Source of the DNA: Caulobacter sp.
GTDB taxonomy: Bacteria; Pseudomonadota; Alphaproteobacteria; Caulobacterales; Caulobacteraceae
DNA: 7,277 nucleotides
Assembly: GCA_014378155.1 (NCBI GenBank)
Contig: JACMOF010000365.1
Span: forward strand, 1 to 7,277
Direction of reading: 5' to 3'
Part shown: piece after piece, positions 1 through 5,869 of the stretch
Numbering within the stretch: position 1 is the first letter of the stretch
How the letters are laid out: each line of letters starts with the position of its first letter
Notes under the pieces: generated by a model
What the model was told of the DNA's origin: nothing
Databases searched by the model: none
Seen by the model: the letters and a program-made list of their open reading frames with translations, nothing else
Made by a program: the position numbers and the translations under genes

Positions 1-168
1 ATAGGCGGCGACGATCTGGCGGGCGGCGACCCGGCCGGCGGGGCTGTTTTCTTCGGGATCGAGGATCACCACGTCGAAGCCCAGCCGCGCGGCGGCCAGG
101 GCCAGCATGCGGCCCAGCTGCCCGCCGCCGAGGATGCCGATGGTGGAGCCGGGGGGAAGCGCGGTCAT
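1..168 (-). CDS. purK: N5-carboxyaminoimidazole ribonucleotide synthase PurK, N-terminal part (cut by window edge)
   Basis: PurK converts aminoimidazole ribonucleotide, bicarbonate and ATP to N5-CAIR in cytoplasmic purine synthesis; PurE then uses that product. Only the first 56 codons are in the window. They read [20 protein letters not shown] and then an ML-A-AAARLGFDVVILDP-like stretch. This is the glycine-rich opening of the ATP-grasp family's pre-ATP domain and is highly characteristic of PurK. The start codon overlaps the purE stop codon in the sequence TGATG, so purE and purK share a transcript and are probably translationally coupled. The rest of the ATP-grasp domain lies outside the window, so completeness cannot be judged. 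Confidence 0.93.
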   Translation of the reverse strand, partial: MTALPPGSTIGILGGGQLGRMLALAAARLGFDVVILDPEENSPAGRVAARQIVAAY

Positions 169-671
169 CAGTCTTCCACGCTTTCCACGACATCGGCGGT
201 TTGCGCGTCGCGGAAGGCCTGCAGCCGCTCGCCCAAGGCCGGGTCCGACAGCGCCAGGATCTGCGCCGCCAGCAGGCCGGCGTTCCTGGCCCCCGCCTCG
301 CCGATCGCCAGGGTCGCCACCGGTACGCCGCCGGGCATCTGGACGATGGAGAGCAGGGAATCCAGACCGTTCAAGGCCTTCGACTGCACCGGCACGCCCA
401 GCACCGGCAGGATCGTCATCGCTGCAACCATGCCCGGCAAATGAGCAGCGCCGCCGGCCCCGGCGATGATCACCTTGTATCCGGCGTCTTGCGCGCCCGT
501 CGAGAACGCGACCAGGCGCTGGGGGGTGCGGTGGGCCGAAACCACCTTGGCCTCATAGGCCACGCCCAGGGCGTCGAGCGCGTCGGCCGCCTTCCTCATC
601 GTCGGCCAGTCCGAGCGGCTGCCCATGACAATGACCACAGGGGTGGCGACGGGTGGCGTGGTCGTGGGCAT
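168..671 (-). CDS. purE: N5-CAIR mutase PurE (class I)
   Basis: PurE rearranges N5-CAIR to CAIR, the step after PurK in cytoplasmic purine synthesis. The 167-residue length fits class I bacterial enzymes, which form octamers. Family motifs are intact: [10 protein letters not shown] at residues 16-25 (substrate phosphate binding), SAHRTP at 45-50 with the catalytic-type His47, and [13 protein letters not shown] at 71-83. The chosen ATG gives an N-terminal extension of about a dozen residues rich in Pro and Thr before the first beta strand. An AGGGAAA sequence lies about 10 nt upstream. The gene is first in a purE-purK operon with a 1-nt stop/start overlap. A promoter candidate lies at 727-755. 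Confidence 0.97.
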   Translation of the reverse strand: MPTTTPPVATPVVIVMGSRSDWPTMRKAADALDALGVAYEAKVVSAHRTPQRLVAFSTGAQDAGYKVIIAGAGGAAHLPGMVAAMTILPVLGVPVQSKALNGLDSLLSIVQMPGGVPVATLAIGEAGARNAGLLAAQILALSDPALGERLQAFRDAQTADVVESVED

Positions 672-726
672 CGGCGATGATTTCCCTGGGCGGGCGAAGG
701 GGCGTCATGACCCCTGAATCGCGGGC

Positions 727-755
727 CTTATAGCCGCTGGCGCCCCGCCTCCAAA
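727..755 (-). promoter_or_regulatory. Candidate housekeeping promoter of purE-purK
   Basis: On the minus strand TTTGGA (750-755) and TATAAG (727-732) are separated by exactly 17 nt. The -10 region reads GCTATAAG, close to the Caulobacter housekeeping -10 consensus GCTANAWC. The predicted start near 720 gives a leader of about 50 nt before purE. A GANTC site (GAATC, 716-720) lies at the predicted start, so methylation by CcrM could affect it. This is a pattern match only. Confidence 0.45.
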
Positions 756-839
756 GCGCCATCTCGTCGGAAAACCTCAGGTGGGCCGGGCCGATGTCTT
801 GACTCCGCGACGCTGCGACACAGGGTGGTGACCATTGCC

Positions 840-847
840 ATGGTTAA
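840..847 (-). promoter_or_regulatory. CtrA half-site-like TTAACCAT upstream of the diguanylate cyclase
   Basis: The minus strand reads TTAACCAT, the 8-base motif reported besides the full TTAA-N7-TTAA box at CtrA-regulated Caulobacter promoters. It lies about 55 nt before the cyclase ATG in the gap shared with purE. GANTC sites flank it at 801-805 and 886-890. A small hairpin with a GAAA loop follows at 855-868. I see no convincing -35/-10 pair for the cyclase, although TTGACT at 799-804 could be a -35. A short motif can occur by chance. Confidence 0.35.
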
Positions 848-900
848 TGAACGAACGCAGAAATGCGTGAAGCTTTGCAACAGGTGATTCCCGCCACCCC

Positions 901-1620
901 ATGAAGATCACGAGCGCCCGCACCGAATCCTTCTCGGCGATCCGCCGCCGAGCCCTGACCGAGGCCGCCGGCCCGGCCGTGGCCCGCGCCGTGGTGGCCG
1001 CCGACAAGGCCGGGTTCCTGGGCCTGGGCGAGGACGACCTGACGCCCCAGGTGCAGGCCGCGCTCAAGACCCTGATGGTCGAGATCGACGATCTTCGGGC
1101 CGAGGTCGGTCGCCTGAAGTTCAAGCTCAATGAGGCCCAGGGCCTGGCCGACATGGACGTGCTGGCCCCCGTGCTGAACCGGCGGGCCTTCCTGCGCGAG
1201 ATCAAGCGGGTCGCCGCCTTCGCCCAGCGCTACGGCTCGCCCGCCAGCCTGGTGTTCTTCGACCTCGATGGCTTCAAGAGCGTCAATGACCGCTTCGGTC
1301 ACGCGGCGGGCGACGAGGCCTTGAAAGCCGTCGCCGAACGCCTGCTGGCTAATGTCCGCGAGACCGACGTGGTCGGCAGGATCGGTGGCGACGAGTTCGC
1401 CGTCCTGCTGGTCCAGGCCGACCAGCAGACCGCTTCGGCCAAGGCCGACACCCTGGCCGCCGCCGTCAGCGGCACGCCGGTGCAGTTTGGCGAATGGTCG
1501 GCGCCGTTGCACATCTCCTATGGCGTGCGCGAGATCGAGCCTGGCGCCGATCCCGAAGTCGCCCTGGCCGAGGCCGACGCCTCGATGTTCCTGAGGAAGC
1601 GGACGCGCAAAGAGGCCTGA
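901..1620 (+). CDS. Soluble single-domain GGDEF diguanylate cyclase with inhibitory site
   Basis: This enzyme should condense two GTP into the second messenger c-di-GMP. The 239-residue protein has a helical N-terminal part (about residues 1-82) with no recognisable sensor domain or membrane segment, then one GGDEF domain. Key residues are present: FFDLDGFKSVND (119-130, metal-binding Asp121), GGDEF (162-166), and the product-inhibition motif RxxD as RETD (153-156), exactly five residues before GGDEF. The usual DxLT entry motif is altered to DVLAPVLNRR (86-95). An intact active site and I-site suggest a working, feedback-inhibited cyclase. The ATG is preceded by AGGTGA 13 nt away, which is rather far. 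The gene diverges from purE, and its leader holds GANTC sites and a CtrA-like half-site. The N-terminal part may control dimerisation; its signal is unknown. Confidence 0.93.
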   Translation: MKITSARTESFSAIRRRALTEAAGPAVARAVVAADKAGFLGLGEDDLTPQVQAALKTLMVEIDDLRAEVGRLKFKLNEAQGLADMDVLAPVLNRRAFLREIKRVAAFAQRYGSPASLVFFDLDGFKSVNDRFGHAAGDEALKAVAERLLANVRETDVVGRIGGDEFAVLLVQADQQTASAKADTLAAAVSGTPVQFGEWSAPLHISYGVREIEPGADPEVALAEADASMFLRKRTRKEA

Positions 1621-1647
1621 AACTCGCTGTCATGGACGTGCGAGCGA

Positions 1648-1716
1648 AGGGGACACACACTCGTCCCACCGCTCAGGACATGATCGCACAAGCCGTAGGA
1701 CGAGTGCGTGTCCCCT
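1648..1716. repeat. Large inverted repeat with GGGGACAC...GTGTCCCC ends (REP-like)
   Basis: Two 19-nt arms (1648-1666 and 1698-1716) pair with one mismatch around a 31-nt loop. The outer part is AGGGGACAC and its complement, and the inner part is ACTCGTCC and its complement. The element fills the gap between the convergent 3' ends of the cyclase and a DUF465 gene. It could end transcription from either side, although no T-run follows. The termini resemble the palindrome at 3523-3546. Short palindromes in convergent gaps are typical of REP elements; that family assignment is inference. Confidence 0.7.
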
Positions 1717-1732
1717 GCTGATCCACGGCGCT

Positions 1733-1954
1733 CTAAGCGATGATATCCGGCATCAGCTGATCTTCGAGCCGGACGATCTCGTCCTTCAGGGCCAGCTTGC
1801 GGCGCTTGAGGCGGGCGAGCTGCAGCATGTCGGGCAGGGGTCGGTCTTCCAGGGCGGTCACCGCGTCGGCGAGATCCTGGTGCTCTTCGCGCAGGATCGC
1901 CAGGCGTCGCTCGAGGGCGATGTCGCTGTCTTCGAAGGCTTCGTCGTCGTTCAT
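1733..1954 (-). CDS. DUF465 (YdcH-like) small coiled-coil protein
   Basis: This is a 73-residue, highly charged, almost entirely helical protein of the DUF465/YdcH family. The family signature is the end segment LARLKRRKLALKDEIVRLEDQ (about residues 46-66, given here in part as LKRRKLALKDEI). The first ten residues are acidic. There is no signal peptide or membrane helix, so it is probably cytosolic. The function of the family is not established. The start is supported by GAGGAG 7 nt before the ATG. It shares the LKR+KL-LK-EI core with the protein encoded at 3247-3420, so the two are paralogues. The gene stands alone on its strand after a 67-nt gap from the DUF2390 gene. The gap contains TTTACC and TATCTA 16 nt apart, a weak promoter candidate. 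Confidence 0.88.
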   Translation of the reverse strand: MNDDEAFEDSDIALERRLAILREEHQDLADAVTALEDRPLPDMLQLARLKRRKLALKDEIVRLEDQLMPDIIA

Positions 1955-2021
1955 GGACGCTCCTCAAAGCCGCGCGCCTGGGCGGTGATAGATACCAAAG
2001 CCTGACAGCGGGTAAAGGGCG

Positions 2022-2483
2022 TCATGAAGCTTCACCGTTCAAGGCGTCGGCCAGGGCGCGCAGGGCGCTCTCGCGCGGCGGGTCGCCGGAGGCGCCGGCG
2101 GCGTCCAGCAAGGTCGAAAACAGGTCCAGCGCCTGGCCCGGTTCGCCGCTCAAGGCCTCCAGGCTTTCCATCAGCACCTTCTCGCCCGCCAGTTCCGTGT
2201 CCTTGACCCGGTTGCGGAAATCGTCGCGAGCGCCGCCGTCGATCCCCGGCCAAGCGGACTTGATCGACCGCCGCACATCGCGCAGGGGCGCGCCGACCGC
2301 CTTGTCCCAGCGCTTGACCAACTGGAAGGCGACGGCGGTGTCGGCCGCCCGGCCCTCGCTGGCCCGCCAGGCCGCCCACAGCAGATAGGGCGCGTTCTGG
2401 CCGTGGCCGTCCTGCAGGGCCAGGCACGCGGCTGCGACAGACGGTCGCGCATAGACTTCCAGGGCCCACTGCCAAAGTCGCAT
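2022..2483 (-). CDS. DUF2390 / TIGR02444 family protein
   Basis: This 153-residue protein begins LWQWALEVYARPSVAAACLALQD, which follows the pattern of the TIGR02444/DUF2390 family: a W/F-rich helix, YARP, then a C-LALQD segment (residues 3-25, partly quoted). APYLLWAAWRAS (31-42) is the second family-like helix. The rest is helical and charged with no catalytic motif visible. No signal peptide or membrane segment is seen. The family has no established role. The ATG lies 22 nt after the ubiX stop codon, so it is probably the second gene of a ubiX operon. Its ribosome binding site is poor (GGGGGTTAACCAAG before ATG), and a short AGGCCT hairpin lies at the junction. That suggests dependence on translation of ubiX, but a link to ubiquinone or flavin chemistry is only a guess from position. 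Confidence 0.85.
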   Translation of the reverse strand: MRLWQWALEVYARPSVAAACLALQDGHGQNAPYLLWAAWRASEGRAADTAVAFQLVKRWDKAVGAPLRDVRRSIKSAWPGIDGGARDDFRNRVKDTELAGEKVLMESLEALSGEPGQALDLFSTLLDAAGASGDPPRESALRALADALNGEAS

Positions 2484-2505
2484 CTTGGTTAACCCCCAGG
2501 CCTTT

Positions 2506-3117
2506 TCAGGCCTCTCCGGTGATCGTCGCCAGGTCTTCGCCCCAGCGCTTGACCGGCCGCCAGGACAGGCCGAACAGGTCGAGCGCCCGGCCCACCGACT
2601 GGTCGACCATTTCCGCGATCGTCGCCGGCTTGGTATAGAACGCGGGAAGCGGCGGGGCGATCACCGCCCCCATCTCGGCCAGCTTGGTCATGGTGCGCAG
2701 GTGACCCAGGTGCAGCGGCGTCTCGCGGACCATCAGCACCAGGGTGCGGCGCTCCTTCAGCGTGACGTCGGCCGCTCGGGTCAGAAGCGAAGCCGTTACG
2801 CCCGTTGCGATTTCGCTCATGGTGCGCACCGAGCAGGGGGCGACGATCATGCCCAGCGTCCGGTACGACCCCGACGCGATCGCGGCGCCGACGTCGCCTG
2901 CCCGATGCACAACATCCGCCTGCAGATTGACCTCCGCGACGCTGAGGCCGGTTTCTTGAGACAAGGTCAGGGCCGCCGACTTGGACAGAACCAGGTGACT
3001 CTCGACTCCCAGTTCGCGGCACGCATCGAGGGTGCGCAGGCCGTAGACGACGCCGTAAGCGCCTGAAATTCCAACGCCTAAGCGCGGCTTGTCCGGGAGA
3101 GGGGCAGGGTCCGACAT
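2506..3117 (-). CDS. ubiX: Flavin prenyltransferase UbiX
   Basis: UbiX attaches a dimethylallyl unit to FMN and so makes prenylated FMN, the cofactor of the UbiD decarboxylase in ubiquinone synthesis. At 203 residues it has the usual length. By comparison with the Pseudomonas enzyme, catalytic-site residues are kept: Arg114 (TRAADV), Lys121 (TLKERR), Glu132 (VRETP) and Tyr161 (AFYTKP). VAPCSVRTMSEIATG (92-106) is also typical. The N-terminal glycine-rich loop is unusual. It reads GISGAYG (16-22), whereas the family usually has GASG, so Tyr21 replaces the Ser that contacts phosphate (Ser15 in Pseudomonas). The gene leads an operon with the DUF2390 gene. The start is the first ATG, with only a weak ribosome binding site. 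The fold and other active-site residues support UbiX strongly. Confidence 0.94.
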   Translation of the reverse strand: MSDPAPLPDKPRLGVGISGAYGVVYGLRTLDACRELGVESHLVLSKSAALTLSQETGLSVAEVNLQADVVHRAGDVGAAIASGSYRTLGMIVAPCSVRTMSEIATGVTASLLTRAADVTLKERRTLVLMVRETPLHLGHLRTMTKLAEMGAVIAPPLPAFYTKPATIAEMVDQSVGRALDLFGLSWRPVKRWGEDLATITGEA

Positions 3118-3135
3118 GGTGAATTTTCGTCCGTC

Positions 3136-3160
3136 ATGGGAGCAAGCGGGGCCACGTCAA
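3136..3160 (-). promoter_or_regulatory. Weak candidate promoter of ubiX
   Basis: The minus strand carries TTGACGT, a perfect Caulobacter-type -35, then 10 nt, then GCTCCCAT, a poor fit to the -10 consensus GCTANAWC. The predicted start is only about 12 nt before the ubiX ATG. The spacing fits, but the -10 is weak. Confidence 0.3.
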
Positions 3161-3246
3161 GCGGGGCTGAGTGCAATCATATGTGATCTGACAGCGCGGC
3201 GCAGCGGGTGTTGTCTTTGATCTCCAACAGCAAGGAGCCGACAGCC

Positions 3247-3420
3247 ATGGCCATCGAATCCCGTATCCGCGAGCTTGGGTCCCGCCACGAGAACCTCGAC
3301 CGCACGATCCAGGAGGAGACCAGTCGACCGGTCAGCGACACTTCCCGCCTCAAGGAGTTGAAGCGGCAGAAGCTCAGGCTCAAGGAGGAGATCGAAGGCC
3401 TCAGGGCCAGACTTCACTAG
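3247..3420 (+). CDS. Second DUF465 (YdcH-like) small coiled-coil protein
   Basis: This is a 57-residue, charged, fully helical protein. It starts MAIESRIRELGSRHENLD and ends with the DUF465 hallmark LKELKRQKLRLKEEIEGL (positions 34-51). The start at 3247 is chosen because AAGGAG (3232-3237) is spaced 9 nt from this ATG. A longer reading from a GTG at 3208 would put that site inside the gene. A GANTC site (3256-3260) lies just inside the gene. It diverges from ubiX and is followed by a strong terminator. Function is unknown. It is shorter than the other DUF465 protein here and lacks its acidic head. Both are likely cytosolic and may form helical hairpins or dimers. Confidence 0.88.
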   Translation: MAIESRIRELGSRHENLDRTIQEETSRPVSDTSRLKELKRQKLRLKEEIEGLRARLH

Positions 3421-3475
3421 CCCCCTCTGCGTCATCGCCTGAAGCGCGGTGACCGATTGAGGAGGCCGAAAACAG

Positions 3476-3511
3476 AAAGGCCCGCCCCGCGTGAAACCGG
3501 GGCGGGCCTTT
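3476..3511. terminator. Strong bidirectional intrinsic terminator
   Basis: A 14-bp perfect stem (AAAGGCCCGCCCCG and its complement) encloses an 8-nt loop. TTTT follows on the plus strand; on the minus strand the stem is followed by CTG and then TTTT. It lies between the convergent DUF465 gene (ends 3420) and trcR (ends 3554), so it can stop transcription from both. Confidence 0.88.
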
Positions 3512-3522
3512 TGCCTGCGGTC

Positions 3523-3546
3523 GGGACAGGCGCATGCGCCTGTCCC
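3523..3546. repeat. 24-bp perfect palindrome with GGGACAGG...CCTGTCCC ends
   Basis: The sequence from 3523 to 3546 is its own reverse complement, with CGCATGCG at the centre. One mismatch follows at 3522/3547 and then another matching pair, so the ancestral element may have been 28 bp with GGGG/CCCC ends. It lies 8 nt beyond the trcR stop codon, next to the terminator. It shares the GGGACA/TGTCCC ends and the convergent-gap location with the repeat at 1648-1716. Confidence 0.75.
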
Positions 3547-3553
3547 CAATTCA

Positions 3554-4273
3554 TCAGTCCTCGTCGTCTTCGTCCTCGTCCGGCACATAGGTGGACTTGC
3601 CGAATACGTCCTCGGCCTTGGGCTCGATGCGGCCCTTGCGGATCGCGGCCTCTTCGGCGTCGTGGTCATCGGGCAAAGCGCTGGTCTCCGACGCGGGACG
3701 CAGGGTCGGATCCTCGGGCAGGATGCCCTTCTTCAAGTCGTCCTTGGCCTTCTTCTCGGCGGCCTTCTTGACCAAGGCGTCCAGTTCCAGCTGGCCCACC
3801 AGGCCCAGCGTCACCGGATCGACTGGCTTGATGTTGGCCGAATTCCAGTGCTGGCGGTTGCGCACCTGGTCGATGGTCGACTTGGTGGTGCCCAGCAGTT
3901 TGGAGATCTGCGCGTCGGTGACTTCCGGGTGATGGCGGACGAACCAGGCGATGGCGTCCGGACGGTCCTGACGGCGCGACACCGGGGTGTAGCGCGGGGC
4001 CTTCTTCTGCGGCTTCAACAGCTCGGCGTGACGGCTGACTTGGGCCTTCATGCGGTACTGGTCGTTGGCCTGGGCCTTGTCCAGCTCTTCGCGGGTCAGT
4101 TGGCCGTTGCCCATCGGGTCGGCGCCGCGGATGTCGCGGGCGACCTCGCCGTCGGCGATGCCGCTGACTTCCAACGGATGCAGACCACAGAAGTCGGCGA
4201 TCTGCTCAAAGGTCAGCGACGTGTTTTCCACGAGCCAGACGGCGGTCGCCTTGGGCATCAGGATGTCGGCCAT
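3554..4273 (-). CDS. trcR: DUF1013 family cell-cycle transcriptional regulator TrcR
   Basis: This 239-residue protein matches the alphaproteobacterial DUF1013 family, annotated as the cell-cycle transcriptional regulator TrcR. It opens MADILMPKATAVWLVENTSL, a near-invariant start in the family. Two helix-turn-helix-like segments are visible. The first is at about residues 20-46 (TFEQIADFCGLHPLEVSGIADGE region). The second is at about 104-143 (DAIAWFVRHHPEVTDAQISK, then LLGTTKSTIDQVRNR). A lysine- and alanine-rich helix follows (166-183), and the tail is strongly acidic (EDEDDED). The product is cytosolic. GGAG lies 7 nt before the ATG. The leader holds a GC-rich inverted repeat (4295-4316) and, further up, an A/T-rich TATAGG (4334-4339) that could be a -10, although the matching -35 is poor. 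It is monocistronic and ends at the 3476-3511 terminator. Confidence 0.9.
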   Translation of the reverse strand: MADILMPKATAVWLVENTSLTFEQIADFCGLHPLEVSGIADGEVARDIRGADPMGNGQLTREELDKAQANDQYRMKAQVSRHAELLKPQKKAPRYTPVSRRQDRPDAIAWFVRHHPEVTDAQISKLLGTTKSTIDQVRNRQHWNSANIKPVDPVTLGLVGQLELDALVKKAAEKKAKDDLKKGILPEDPTLRPASETSALPDDHDAEEAAIRKGRIEPKAEDVFGKSTYVPDEDEDDED

Positions 4274-4384
4274 GAGGGGCTCCAGAAATGACGGCGCCCG
4301 ACCTTGCGGCCGGGCGGGATGTTCTAGTGTGGACCTATAATGCGGTTCTTCTCGAAAGGGAACGGGGATCGCAATGTGCGTCTA

Positions 4385-4603
4385 TCAGCCTAAGTTCGTG
4401 GGGGGCTGCCGGCCATAGCGCCGCCTTTCAAGTGCTATGCGGTCTCGGATTGGCATGCGGCGGTTACGTAGAATTTCCCGCGCCGTGACCATACCGCCCA
4501 CAAGCAACCCGATGCTTGCTAGCACCGCCAGGTGTGGAACTGAGGTGTCGAGACCTGTGCCCTTCGAGTCAGACCCAAACAACATCATCCCAGCAATCAC
4601 CAC
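4385..4603 (-). CDS. Hypothetical small membrane protein (possibly the 3' part of a broken gene)
   Basis: I do not recognise this 72-residue product. It begins at a GTG with VVIAGMMLFG, a short hydrophobic stretch. A clear membrane helix follows at about residues 23-41 (PHLAVLASIGLLVGGMVTA), and then a very basic tail (REILRNRRMPIRDRIALERR) likely on the cytosolic side. There is no good ribosome binding site before the GTG. The reading frame continues upstream without a gap to a TGA at 4616-4618, directly preceded by the ORF at 4616-4744 in the same frame. It may therefore be the second half of one interrupted three-helix protein and not an independent gene. Codon use is less GC-biased than in its neighbours. 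Confidence 0.4.
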   Translation of the reverse strand: MVIAGMMLFGSDSKGTGLDTSVPHLAVLASIGLLVGGMVTAREILRNRRMPIRDRIALERRRYGRQPPTNLG

Positions 4604-4615
4604 CGACCAACCTGA

Positions 4616-4744
4616 TCACTGAAGCAGGGGATGGGGCTTCTTAGCCGAGATCCACCATTGCAATCCTACACCAGCTAAAACCAGGGCACCCAGCGCCACG
4701 TGGTGCGGATTCTCAATCAAGTCGCGCAGGCTATTGAGGCTCAT
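4616..4744 (-). CDS. Hypothetical 42-residue membrane peptide (possibly the 5' part of a broken gene)
   Basis: This is an ATG-started ORF of 42 codons with a good ribosome binding site (GGGGAA about 6 nt upstream). It encodes a soluble head MSLNSLRDLIENPHH, one membrane helix (VALGALVLAGVGLQWWISA) and a short basic end (KKPHPLLQ). No family is recognised. It ends at TGA (4616-4618), and the same frame then continues with hydrophobic sequence into the ORF at 4385-4603. Changing that TGA to a Trp codon would give one protein of about 115-120 residues with three membrane segments. It could also be a genuine small membrane protein. Confidence 0.4.
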   Translation of the reverse strand: MSLNSLRDLIENPHHVALGALVLAGVGLQWWISAKKPHPLLQ

Positions 4745-4816
4745 AACGCTTCCCCGCTTTGAACCTCTAGCGCACTCAAGATTGTCTCAGAGCAATCGTA
4801 AACGCAGCATGGCTCC

Positions 4817-5791
4817 TCACGCCAGCAGCACCACCTTGCCGACATGCTCGCCCGCTTCCAGGTGGGCGTGGGCCCGGGCGGCGTCTTCCAGCGGGAAGGT
4901 CGCGTCGATCACCGGCTTGACCTTGCCTGCCGCGATCCACGGCCAGACCACGCGCTCGACTTCGGCGGCCAGGCGGGCCTTCTCGTCGGCGGAGCGGGGG
5001 CGCAGGGTCGAGCCGGTCAGCACCGCGCGCTTCTGCATCAGGGTCATGACCGGAACCTCCAGGATCGGCCCGGCCAGGGCGGCGATATAGACGATGCGGC
5101 CGCCCAGCTTCAGGGCGTCGAGATTCTTGTCGAGATAGCTGGCCCCGACCATGTCGAGCACCACGTCAACCCCGCCGGCCGCCTTGGCGATCTGCGCGAA
5201 GTCCTCGGTCTTGGCGTCGACCGCGATGTCGGCGCCCAGGGCCTGGGCCTGGGCCTTCTTGTCGGCGCCGCGGCCGGTGGCGATCACCTTTGCACCGTGC
5301 GCCTTGGCCATGGCGATCGCCGTTGTCCCGATACCGGACGTCGCGCCGTGAACCAGCAAGGTCTCGCCAGGCTTCAGCGCGCCATGTTCGAACACGTTGG
5401 CGAAGACGGTGAACACCGTCTCGGGCAGGGCGGCGGCATGGGCGAAGTCGAAACCGTCCGGAATCTGCAAGGCGTGGCGCGCGTCGACCACGGCATATTG
5501 GGCGTAGCCGCCCCCGCCCAGCAGGGCGCAGACCTTGTCGCCTTCCTTCCAGCGGCCCGATCCGATCACCACCTCGCCGGATACCTCCAGGCCCAGGATG
5601 GTCGACGCGCCGGGCGGCGGCGGGTAGTAGCCCAGGCGTTGCAACAGGTCGGGACGGTTGACGCCGGCGGCGCGCACCCGGATCAGGATCTGGCCGGGGC
5701 CGGGCTCGGGTCGCGCCACGGTCTCCGCGAACAGGGCGGCGGCGGGGCCCTTGCCGCCTTCGATGGCGATGGCGGTCATGGTGTCAGACAT
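4817..5791 (-). CDS. NAD(P)H quinone oxidoreductase, PIG3/zeta-crystallin type
   Basis: This 324-residue zinc-free medium-chain dehydrogenase/reductase probably reduces quinones with NAD(P)H in the cytosol. The N-terminal catalytic half carries NRPDLLQRLGYYPPPPGAS (45-63) and GLEVSGEV (67-74), typical of the PIG3 group (TIGR02824 type). The Rossmann half starts with LVHGATSGIGTTAIAMAKAHG (146-166, nucleotide binding). LDMVGA and STLRPRS follow as family positions. None of the structural or catalytic zinc ligands of alcohol dehydrogenases is present. Start 5791 (MSDTMTAI) is preferred over the in-frame ATG at 5779. The frame stays open upstream to 6061, but that part runs antisense through the DUF1192 gene and looks unlike protein. 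The gene diverges from the DUF1192 gene; a GANTC site (5798-5802) lies just before the start. Confidence 0.93.
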   Translation of the reverse strand: MSDTMTAIAIEGGKGPAAALFAETVARPEPGPGQILIRVRAAGVNRPDLLQRLGYYPPPPGASTILGLEVSGEVVIGSGRWKEGDKVCALLGGGGYAQYAVVDARHALQIPDGFDFAHAAALPETVFTVFANVFEHGALKPGETLLVHGATSGIGTTAIAMAKAHGAKVIATGRGADKKAQAQALGADIAVDAKTEDFAQIAKAAGGVDVVLDMVGASYLDKNLDALKLGGRIVYIAALAGPILEVPVMTLMQKRAVLTGSTLRPRSADEKARLAAEVERVVWPWIAAGKVKPVIDATFPLEDAARAHAHLEAGEHVGKVVLLA

Positions 5792-5821
5792 GGCGGAGAA
5801 TCCCGTGAGGCTTGCGTCCCG

Positions 5822-5869
5822 CCCTTGGTAGGCGTCAGATGGCGGCTCGAAAAGGGGTCGAGCCAAGGG
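5822..5869 (+). promoter_or_regulatory. Overlapping inverted repeats in the DUF1192 leader, one covering the ribosome binding site
   Basis: Two 7-bp perfect inverted repeats overlap. GGCTCGA (5844-5850) pairs with TCGAGCC (5858-5864). CCCTTGG (5822-5828) pairs with CCAAGGG (5863-5869). The second arm of the latter includes AAGGG of the ribosome binding site (AAGGGAGA, 5865-5872). The pairs share two bases and so cannot form fully together. They could be alternative RNA hairpins or a protein-binding operator between divergent genes. Whether 5822-5828 is transcribed is unknown. Confidence 0.35.

Larger units (their letters stand above)
4330..4816. other. Lower-GC segment with two small membrane ORFs
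   Basis: By hand count 4381-4800 is about 57% GC. Single lines inside the flanking genes reach 80%. The segment lies between the trcR promoter region and the 3' end of the quinone oxidoreductase. Its only plausible coding content is two short minus-strand ORFs encoding hydrophobic peptides. No transposase, direct repeat or target duplication was found at its edges. It may be an acquired or decaying piece. Confidence 0.5.

Noticed and set aside
2490..2518. Short AGGCCT hairpin between ubiX and the DUF2390 gene as a terminator
   Set aside because: The stem is only about 6 bp with no T-run, and the 22-nt gene gap suggests co-transcription.
3208..3246. Longer GTG start for the second DUF465 protein
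   Set aside because: A good AAGGAG at 3232-3237 sits inside this stretch with proper spacing to the ATG at 3247, and the added residues do not look like the family.
3491..4291. Long plus-strand ORF (266 codons) opposite trcR
   Set aside because: It is the antisense reading of trcR in GC-rich DNA; trcR has the family motifs, and the opposite reading has none.
4374..4418. 14-codon plus-strand ORF (MCVYQPK...) after a TATAAT at 4336 and a G-rich leader
   Set aside because: No suitable -35 for the TATAAT and the peptide is too short to judge; it may be a remnant in the low-GC segment, but there is no support for a gene.
4616..4618. The TGA as a selenocysteine codon
   Set aside because: No convincing SECIS-like hairpin directly after it and no selenoprotein family resemblance; a stop or a nonsense mutation is simpler.
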